From positions 15,702,110-15,766,109 of the forward strand of contig OU452227.1 of assembly GCA_911728455.2 (NCBI GenBank): a DNA stretch of 64,000 bases. The letters run 5' to 3'. This DNA comes from Marthasterias glacialis (Eukaryota > Echinodermata > Asteroidea > Forcipulatida > Asteriidae). Each line of letters opens with the position of its first letter. The first letter of the stretch is position 1. The notes beneath the pieces were generated by a model. The model searched no databases. It had not been told where the DNA came from and saw only the letters and a list, made by a program, of their open reading frames with translations. Positions 48,801 to 59,400 of the stretch are shown here, one piece after another. Both the position numbers and the translations under genes were made by a program.

Positions 48801-51800
48801 ACAGAGTTTACAGTTTATGTAAATTGGGTTCCGAATGGCAGTGAGACATCAACTTGATCTTCTGTTTTTTCGCAGAGTGAATTTCTGGAATAGCCAATAG
48901 CTTACTGAGAATACAAAGAACAAATACAGCTCAATTTTAGTGAGATCCAATTTCAAAAAGACACCCTGCTGGGTGTGAAATTAAGAAAAATAGCTGGTTG
49001 CCCGAGGGCAACAATGAGCTGAAACTCAGGTTTCCCGGAAGAAGGTTTGGTTGCCTGAAAATGCCAATGGTTTTTATGAAGCTTATAGATTCATTGCAGA
49101 GCTTTATAAATTGTTCTAAATGCACTCTCAATCAATCTATATCAGGGTTCTCCCCATGCACAAGCTAGCGTATCGTGCCGATACATGCAAATTCAGGACG
49201 ATATGCAATTTTTATTTTTTTTTTTCAGATTTAATATCAAATTCACAAAAATCCTAACATACAACCATTTTAAATGCTCTAGAGTGCACAGAAGAGCTTT
49301 TCAAACCAAACATAAACATTAATCAAAAACATTCGAAGGACCTGCTATACCAATTCAGCGTGCTTCGGCCACACTTTCAAAATTTGTGTCCAGAATGCCC
49401 CCAGTTTTGAAAAATCCTGGGGAGTACCCTGTATATGGTTTTTAATGTCAGGTATAACTTTAAAAAAAGGGCTCATAAAGTGATCACGAGGACACACACA
49501 GCATGTCGTTCTTGTAAAGGTTATAAATATTCATCACTTTTGTCGTCTTACCAATTGCGGAATATCATTGGGTCAAAATACAGAAACACTCATTGATAAA
49601 AAAAATCTTTTACCATGTGCCGTTGCATTCATTCCAACATTCATAGAAATGTCAACCTCGGGCCCGTGATGAACAATGTACAATAATATTACCTCTCATG
49701 ATAACGCAGGATTGACTTAATTATTGAGTCTTGGACACAAGATCCCATTTATCAGCTGACTTGACAGAATGTGTAGTCAGGTTGCCTTCCGTTTACACAG
49801 CAAAAATAGCTGACTGCTGAGAACCGGCCACTGTACACAATTTTGTATGCTGCATGCAGCGTGCACAGCGGGGCTTTTTTTATGCATCGGAGCGGCGATG
49901 TGTGCCGCTGATCATAAGTAATTTCGAGATTTTTTTGTCAGCGCAAATTATTTACTGTTGGCTTCCAGAAATGAAATCGACAGCGGTATGATTTACATCA
50001 TTTTACTAATTGTTGGGGGGTAAAAACCAAATCTTTTTGAGCTTCAATATACAATATTATAATTATTATGGAAGGCCCTAGCCCCTAGGCCTGAAATAAG
50101 GTTGCCTGGGCGGGCAACCACGGTCAGCTCAATTGTTGCCCGCATGATTTTTTGGTTGCCCCGTCAACCGGGCAACAGTTAATTTCGCACCCTGCCCTGC
50201 GATTTCCATTTTTTGGCACTGTTAACTTGTTTCTAAATTCTTTCTGATGTTGAAAATGTACACTGAAGAATCAACAAATTTAAATGTGGCAGAATTTTAA
50301 AGCTTTGCAGCTACTTCTAAAGCAGAAAGCGTGGCAGTGTGCCAGGTTTGTTTTACATAATTGGAGAATGGATAATACTGAATAGTGTGTATGTTACTGT
50401 ATTTAGTATGCTTAAATACACAATGATGTAGACATGATACATATAGATGGAAATGTAAGGCTTACTATTGTGCAATTGTTGACAAAGTGTTCATTTTCTC
50501 TAGATGCCCCATGGTGTGGACATTGCAAATCGTTGGCTCCAGAGTATGCAAAGGCAGCAGGTGCTCTGAAAGAGTCCAAGTCAGAAATCAAGCTGGCCAA
50601 GGTAGATGCAACAGAGAATACAGAGGTTGCCAAAAAGTATGAAGTACGTGGTTATCCGACTATAAAGTTCTTCAAAATGGGTAGCGCTATAGACTACAGT
50701 GGTAAGTATGCACCAATCTAATAGACCCTTTTACGCGACCAATGTTTACATGTCATCACGTGACCTGTAGTGGGTACTAAGACATTAGAGCTGATGGCAA
50801 ACTACGTGCAAATACATGCAGTGACCGACAGAGTCACATCAACCTTGAAGCTCTATGCACCAACAGTCATCTTTTAGTAATAATAACACCGTTACTGTAA
50901 CTGGGATGGTACAAAAAGGCAATACTTTGTTTGTTTAGTTTGCGCTCTTTTCTGAGCTTTTGTGGTTGTGTTTACTGCACATTATAATAAATGTCTAATT
51001 ATAAGACAGTACAAAATAATGTTAATTTACAACAGGACAAAGGTGTTATATCAATAAGACAAGCCTCTGTATTTTCTTGAGGGTACCCAATTTCATAGAG
51101 CTGCTTAAGCAGAAATGATATTGCCGAACAGTTTGCTGCTGACCCTAATTTGTACTGAACAGCTCCATTGAAATTGGGCCCTGATTGTTAAGGGATAATA
51201 CTTTCTGGAATCAATTGGTATTACTACCTCTTCTGTTCAGTGTGTTTATGAAATGTCTGCCCAACATCTCCATGTTACAAACAATCATCTTGAAGATGAT
51301 CCTCCAGTTATAAATGAAATACAGAGAAGTTTGTCTTACTCTTTGGTAAAGGGAAAAGAGTAGGAAACCTGTATTTCTTCTATGTGGCCAATGCGTGGGT
51401 AAATTCTCTTTAATTACTCACATTTGTTGAACTATGAATAAAGACTTGCAAATGATGGAACCTCAGTTTTTTTCAGGCAGTTACACAAGGTGTCACAAAG
51501 TGCTATTCCCAAAAGCGACAAGTGTAAATGGCCCTGGTCTACTTTTTTATTCATATTCAGCAAAGCGAAATTAATTTTTTAACAAAAACAAACAGATTGT
51601 TGTGTGTGTTTTGTTTCTCTTTTACATTTGAAAATTAATACACAGTGTGTTATTGAGAAACTGGGAAGTCAGTAGAATGTCAGAAATACTTTGATATAAC
51701 TAGACATTTAAGGTGTTTGTGTATTGCAAAAGTGGCGTGAAACATTTTTGTGGGACATCGGATATTACCCACAATAAATTTACTTCAGTACCAATTTTGT

Positions 51801-53362
51801 CAAAGAAAGACAATATGCTCACCTTGGTCAATGTGTAACTGTAAAAACGATACCAATAAGTGAATTTTTATTTAAAGTTAATAACAACTCAAGAACTTGG
51901 CAGTTTTGTGGCTTAAACGATAAGTCATGTAATTTCTGCGCACTAGCATTTCATAACTTGGAAAAATCATTCTTACAGGAGGAAGAACTGGAAATGAAAT
52001 AGTCGGTTGGCTTTTAAAGAAGACTGGGCCACCAGCTATTGCTCTGACAACTGCAGCAGAGGCAGATGCTCTGGAAGAAGCAAATGAAGTAGCTGTAGTA
52101 GGATTTTTCAAAAATGTAGAATCAGACAAGGCCAAGGCATTTTTAGCAGTTGCCGCAGAAATGGATGATGTTGCATTTGGCATTGCATCTGATGATAAGG
52201 TCTTCAAAAAGTACGAAGTCAGTGACGACAGCGTTATCCTACTCAAAAAGGTATGTCTATTTAGGGCAGTGAGGGAAAACCAAGTAGATTTTCCATCTAA
52301 GAGGAAAAGGATTGACAGTTAAGTGCATGGCTACTTCTTAACCTTATTATACACATACAGTGCCTCATCTACAAGTGTAGGACTCAAAAGTGGCCATTCA
52401 CCTAAGTAGTTGTTGGGGAAGTCTAACTTGTCCTCGCCTTGAAAATTAACCAAAAACATCACAAGAGAGGTGTCCTTTATCAAGATGAAACTCCTTGGTG
52501 CCCTTGCCCTTTCAAGAACAAAGCAATCAGGCCTGAAAGCCGATTTTAAAATGTGCATTTGTTGTAGCTGGCTGACGTGATAACGCGCCCAGAATGTTCT
52601 GTGTGGTCTTACATGTAGGTGAACAGCAGCAAACAGGACAACACATCTGGACATTTCATTGTGCAGCATGCACTCATGGTATTGTGCTTCATTTGCCCCC
52701 GCGTCACTTTGAACAAAAACCACACTCTCAAAAGAGAAAAATAAATTCTGATGCATTTTATGAGAATGTTTATCGTCTGTACTTGGTTTAGTCATGGTCT
52801 GAAAGTTGATATGGGTGTTCCAAAAATTAATCCCGAAATTTGTTTGTGAATCCCTGAGCAAAGTGGTTAAAAAGTGGCAGGGTCTTTGATGTCAAGCAAA
52901 TTCAAGGTCCAGTAAATGATGGTCGTAACTTCTAACTACCTGACAGACTCTGCCTTGCCCGTTTGGTTCAAACATGCCATTTAGGCCGAACCAAATAACA
53001 GTTGTGTTTCTGGTTACCCGACCGCCCCTAGAAAATCACGCTGACCCTACATCTTTTTATTCATAAAAACGATATAAAATAAAATGTTATGGTGCCGACC
53101 CTAACCCTCATTTTTGTGCACATCGTCCTGGATTTTGTCTTCGTTTTTCCTCTATTTTTTAATCATTCAAACATGATTGTCGGACACTTAGAACATTTGC
53201 CATTTCATACCTTGGTCACTTCGTACCGCCGTGTCCGAGTCATTTCGTGAGCTGATCTTCCTGTACAGCTCCCCAGGGTTCTCCCCATGCACAAGCTAGC
53301 ATATCGAGCCAATACGCATGAATTACGGGCTGATACACAGAAATTATTGCCGATGCGCCCAA

Positions 53363-53401
<39 letters not shown>

Positions 53402-56400
53402 GCGTGAGCAAAGAAAATTTGGCTGATGCCGGACTCGAACCCGCGACCTCTCGAATACCGTACGAGCGCTCTACCAACTGAGCTAACCAGCCCTTATAGT
53501 TGGTGGGCGGTCCTATATATATATATGTATTTTTTTTTTTTAGATTTTAATATCAAATTCAAACAGAAATACTAACAAAACCATTTTAAATTTCAGATTG
53601 CGCGGTAGATAAAAATGTTCCAAGGACCTGTTACCAATTCAGCGTGCTTCGGCCACACTTTCAAAGTTTGGATCCAGAATGCCCCCCAGTGTTGAAAAAT
53701 CCTGGGGAGAACCATGCTCCCTTATATACAAGTCTTATATACTTCCAAGTCATTTCGATCGTTCCATCGGCAAATTCAGTTGTTGCGTTCTATATTGTAG
53801 CAGTGTGCTTGAAACAATAAAAACACTTGCGCAAATTGAAGACATGCCTACACAAATTAAAACATTTACCTGCGCAGATGTGCACAATTTTCAACATTGC
53901 GCATTTGAATTTTGAACTTGAGTGATTACCACTTTGCACGGTTCTGTGACGCACTTGGGCTTGTCGAAAAAGGAGCGCAGTGGTGTTTTCAGAAAGTTGT
54001 CACTCCGTATTTTATAGTACAAATTAAAAAGCTAAATTTGCAGATAAAGTTGGGGGTCAAACATTGTAATTTCTGAAAGGTTATTTTTTGCATATTTTCA
54101 ATTAATTTAGGCTCCACTAATGGCGAGGAAAGTGTTTTGGAAAATGTTTGACATGAGGCTCACCTCCAATAACAGGAAACTTTTCACAGTTGGGTACCAG
54201 GCAATGTCAATCGATGGTCAACATTTGGGGGATGCTAGCCAGCCGCAGTCGTTTGCAGCATGGCGGTACAGGGGACGGGGGAGTTTTCGTGTTGACGTCG
54301 TGGGATAAAATATGTTCCCACAAGTTGGCCGCTACGAACAGTCAAGAAACCATCGAATCAGGGACAGTGAATAGACAGTGCTGATAGGTACTATTGACAC
54401 TTACAATAACAATGTTGACATGGTCAGTCTTTCAACTGAGTGCGCAAAATAAAAAAGTTTTAGGAACATCAGCCTACCCTAATTTTCGGAGCCATAAAAA
54501 CTTAAAGGAAAAAAATATATATATTGCCGTCCTACCTACCCTATTCCCATGCCACAGTGTAATCGGAAACACAGGTATTCTTTTGTTCGGCCTTACTTCT
54601 GACACATGCAGTGTCTGATTTCCCTCAATCCTCCCACTGTTTAACATCACATTTTCCTACATCCAATCAGTAATTACAATGTATGACTTTCCCAATGAAG
54701 GACATGTCGGTAAAGGCAAGAATCATAGAGTGTGTATGTGTGCAGGTGTGCATGGTCGGACATGGAATTATCTTCTTGTGCTTAAAGACCACTTCTGCTA
54801 AACATAGAGACAAACGTGATGTAGTAAAGATAATAATGATGCCATATATGCTCAATCTGCTGGAGTCTGTTTGAATGCAAATTACATACCTGCCAACATT
54901 GAAAAGTCAGAAGTAGGAACACCCTTAGTCGAAGCCTGTAGTCAGCAAAGCATGGTGCAAGAGTAGTACATTGTTGGGCAAGACTTTGGGAATCCTCCTG
55001 AGCTAAAGATTTCACAGTATGAGAAGATTTGGTTGTTGCACATGCATAATCCTTAGCAATTATTGAGTCTGGAACATTTTTCTGAAGCAGTTTCCTGGGT
55101 GAACGGAAACAGCTAAGGGTATAATATGTAAGGGTATAATGTAACAAGAAAATCTGTGAATCCTACCTCCACACAAATTGTAGACAAGTCTTCTTTAAGA
55201 AGAAACGATGTCAACTTTCCGGACATATGCACTGCCTTTTCTTGAGCCTCTGCATTATTTCGATGTTTATCCGTGCCGATGTGGACCTTTATGTCGTTTG
55301 CTCCACCTCCGGCGACCCGCAAGTCACAGCGACAGATCTTGCAAAAGGCAAAATTCTCACCTGTCCTTGACTTTGTAACACATGGAAATTGCTGCATGTA
55401 CTCATCTCTAAATTTCTGGAAATGTCTTTGGGGGTTGGTTTTTACTCATCTTGCTTATACAAATCGTGTGATACTTGTAGTATTTCAGAAGAAAAACAAA
55501 TTTTCTATCGCACGTCATGCATCGTTGCTATAAAATGGCCACACGACTGAAATGAATAGCGCCCTCTTCATTTTTCTTTATCTGTCGGTGAAATAGTGCC
55601 CTCTCTTTTTTTCTCTTTTTTCCTTCGTTTTCTCAGAAATCGTATTGCTCCGATTTGTTAGGGTTTCAAAACTGAAAAAATGGAACAAGTCTGATTAAAT
55701 AGGGAATGGTTGGCAGGTATGAAATTATTCTGGCTTTAGTTTTAAAAGAAGATGTGTACCATTAATCTCCCCTGTGTACCATTAATCACCCCCCCTCTGG
55801 TGTACCATTAATCTCCCCTGTGTACCATTAATCTCCCCTGTGTACCATTAATCTCCCCTGTGTACCATTAATCTCCCCTGTGTACCATTAATCACCCCCC
55901 CTCCTGTGTACCATTAATCTCCCCTGTGTACCATTAATCTCCCCTGTGTACCATTAATCACCCCCTGTACCATTAATCTCCCCCCCTGTACCATTAATCT
56001 CCCCTGTGTACCATTAATCTCCCCTGTGTACCATTAATCGCCCCTGTGTACCATTAATTGCCCCTGTGTACCATTAATCGCCCCTGTGTACCATTAATCT
56101 CCCCTGTGTACCATTAATCTCCCCTGTGTACCATTAATCTCCCCTGTGCACCATTAATCGCCCCTGTGCACCATTAATCGCCCCTGTGCACCATTAATCG
56201 CCCCTGTGTACCATTAATCGCACCTGTGAATTTTGACAAACCATGTTTCTCATGATACTCCCTTGTCCACAGTTCACAGAATGCAGTCATAAACACTGAT
56301 CAAGCCCAGTGTTTTGTTTCTGTGTTGTGTTCATTTATATTTAAGTGAGGCCTTCAGGGTCAAAATGATATTACTAGCTCTTAGTTGAGTACAGACAGAT

Positions 56401-59400
56401 TACTTTTAATGGACTGCACCTGGATGTATAAACTTGCGGGAATCTTCCATTTTTTTCTGTCCTGCCTGATGGGATAATTTTCCTGGAATTACCAGAGTCA
56501 TTTTTCTTAGAGGATACCGCTGGCACAAAGAAACCTGGCCTTACTATTCTCTTTGAGGCACCGGGATTTGAGATTTTTGAGCCGAAATACAATGAATAAA
56601 CAATAGTGATCTTTGTTGCGGGCTTCGAATTCACACAAAAATACGAAACTCACATCACCCATATTGGTGTGTATACACCTCATCCAGTGCCAGCTGGTTA
56701 AGAACCAGTTGAATTAATGTCTACAACTGTGGATTTTTGTGTAAAGAAAAACAAAACAAAACTAAACTAAAGCCAATACTTTTGCTGAAGAAGAACTAAA
56801 ACTTTCCAAGTTTCTTCAAAGTTAAGGAGTTGCAGGTGCTTTATACAATCAAAGAACAGTCCTACCTTGGAGTTAATTTTTAATGAAAATACATCACAAT
56901 TGCTAGATGAAAACATACAAGGTTACTCAAATAACCCTAAATTGACAGCACTTACAGCAAAATATCTATAGAGGGCGCTGTTCATCCTGCTGCCTGTGTA
57001 TTTTTATGTCTGCCATACTTTGCCGTTTTAATCTTTAAAAATCTTCCTTTTTGGATCGCCATCCACACTTCTACTTTTTATGTGTGGTTTTATTTGTGTC
57101 GTCTGGTCTGATTCATCAGATTTTGAACAGTGAATTTTAATGTAAGTGTGATTTGAAGACATTTTTATTCTTGGATTGTTGGCTGAACTATAGTACCTAT
57201 GCAATCTACACTAATCAATAATGGCCACCATGAATCTAGCCACTATGGTAGCAGCCATTACACTGCTACAACACCAGCTTCAGCCCACGCTTGCCGGTGA
57301 ATATGTGGTGTCAGTTTCCTCTCCATTTCCAGGGATTAAACACCCAAAAATTATATGCGTTGGTAATAATCTCCCGATAGCTACAACTTTAAAAGTGTGT
57401 AACTCTGGTTTCTGCTCCACTAAGACACCAGCGGCCAAGTGGGATAAACATGGCCGTACTTGCATGGTTATACCTGGTCACGATCCACCCACGGACATCA
57501 CCATTTTCATGGATGTGCCCCGGAATCCTGGTCCACATACTTGCCATTCCACAGACTACCAGAGAATTACTTACACTCAGAATCAACTGAAACTTTTAAA
57601 AGGTGGAGGTAAACAACGCATATCTACATCTACATATGAAAGCCTAAAGACAATGGAGCTGTTGAAGAAGATGAGAGGATGTAGAGCAGGGCGACAGTTT
57701 AGGCATATCCCTGTTATTATCAATATAAGAGGCCGACATCGTATGGAGACATCTGCTACGACATACCACAAGACTTTTACTAGATATTCTGAAAGGACCC
57801 CTCGTCACCTTATCCCTGTTCCAAGCACTCGCCCCGTTATCCACACCAACATAGCTCCGCTACCTCGAATTCTACTGACCAATGCAAGATCTTTAAATAA
57901 CAAGATGGAAGATCTGCAGCTTGTTCTCAGTGATAACTCAGTCGATATAGCTGCCGTTGCAGAAACCTGGTTAAATGACATTACCATCAAATCTGCTGAC
58001 ATCCCTGGATATCATTGTTCGTCCAAATGCCGAGATGTAAGACGAGGAGGAGGTGTAGCCGTCTTTACCAAGACGAGTTTCAGCGTACAGACACTTTCCA
58101 ACCATTCATGTGAGTATGAATGTTTGTGGCTCAAACTTAACCACAATCAGTCAACATCTAATTTCTATATTGGAGTGATCTACTATCCTCCAGGGTCTAC
58201 CTATGGCAATGAAATGATTGAGCACATTTTTCAAACTGTGGACGATATCCAGTCAATTGATGCAACTGCAACAATCATTCTACTAGGAGACTTTAATGAT
58301 CTCCAAACTAACACAATTGAGAGTAATTTAGGTATGGAACAGGTGATCAATTTCCCTACTCGGCACAATGCAATACTGGATAAGATGTTTACCAACCACC
58401 CCTCATTTTTTACTGAACCCAAACGACTATCACCAATTGGACGTAGTGACCACTGCTGTATTGTCATCAATCCAGTGACTGAATATCCACCTGTGAAGCC
58501 TACTTCCATCTACAGGCGCCCCTACCGAGACTCTTCAGTACGGTCATTCGGGCAATGGGTGACTGGCTGTAATTGGGACAGCATTACTTCAAACCATTCA
58601 TCTGATGCCATGCTCAAGGATTTTTCATCTACCATCAATGACGCCTATGAGGAATATTTCCCCGAAGTCCGTTCAGTATTGCGACTCAAAGATAAGCCAT
58701 GGATGACTATACAAATCAAACGACTTATCAGAAACCGCCAGGAAGCTTTTACTCGGGGTGATCAGAGGCAGTGGCGTATGCTGCGCAACAAAGTGAATCA
58801 ACTCATAATCAAAGCCAAAAGAAAGTTTTATGCTGACTCTGTGTACAACCTCAGGAACTGTCAGCCAGCTAAATGGCACAAACATATACAGAGGATGTGT
58901 CATCTTAAAACCAAACCAGCTACTATCCCTGGAGCTACATTGAATCCTAGAGGAACAGTTGAAGCTATTAACAATCAATTTGCCGAAATATGCAATCAAC
59001 TACCAGCTTTGGCGCTTGAAAGTCTTCCCGCATACCTGCCAGCAGAAACACCACCTCCAGTAATTTATCAAGGGCAGGTTCTGAAAGCATTTCAAAAATT
59101 GAAATCCTCTAAGGCTGGTCATCCTTCGGACTTACCTATCAGACTGATTAAAGATTTTGCTCCCGAAATAGCCCTTCCACTTACATATATATTCAATTCT
59201 TGCTTGAGGGAGGGTAGTTTCCCTAAATTGTGGAAGACTGCCACCATCATACCAGTTCCTAAAACTAAACATGTTTTGTCTTTTGATCAACTGAGGCCCA
59301 TCTCCTTGACACCGGTTTTAGCTCGTGTTTTTGAATCTTTTGTTGCCAAATGGATTATTAGTGATATTTCTGTAAAACTTGATCCTAAACAATACGGTAA

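Noticed and set aside
52331-52861. 176-codon minus-strand frame in PDI intron 3
   Set aside because: It shares phrases with the dispersed repeat at 46498-46567 (ccttggtgcc, gcaatcaggcctga), shows no domain, and has no splice or promoter context. Most likely it is a chance frame in repeat DNA.
53418-53491. Functional tRNA gene on the minus strand
   Set aside because: C at position 33, mismatches in the anticodon and T stems, and (TA)n flanks inside a transposon favour a SINE head. I could not run a tRNA scan.
55755-56228. Telomere-like or CRISPR-like array
   Set aside because: It is a 20-base unit with no spacers and no telomeric motif; an intronic minisatellite.
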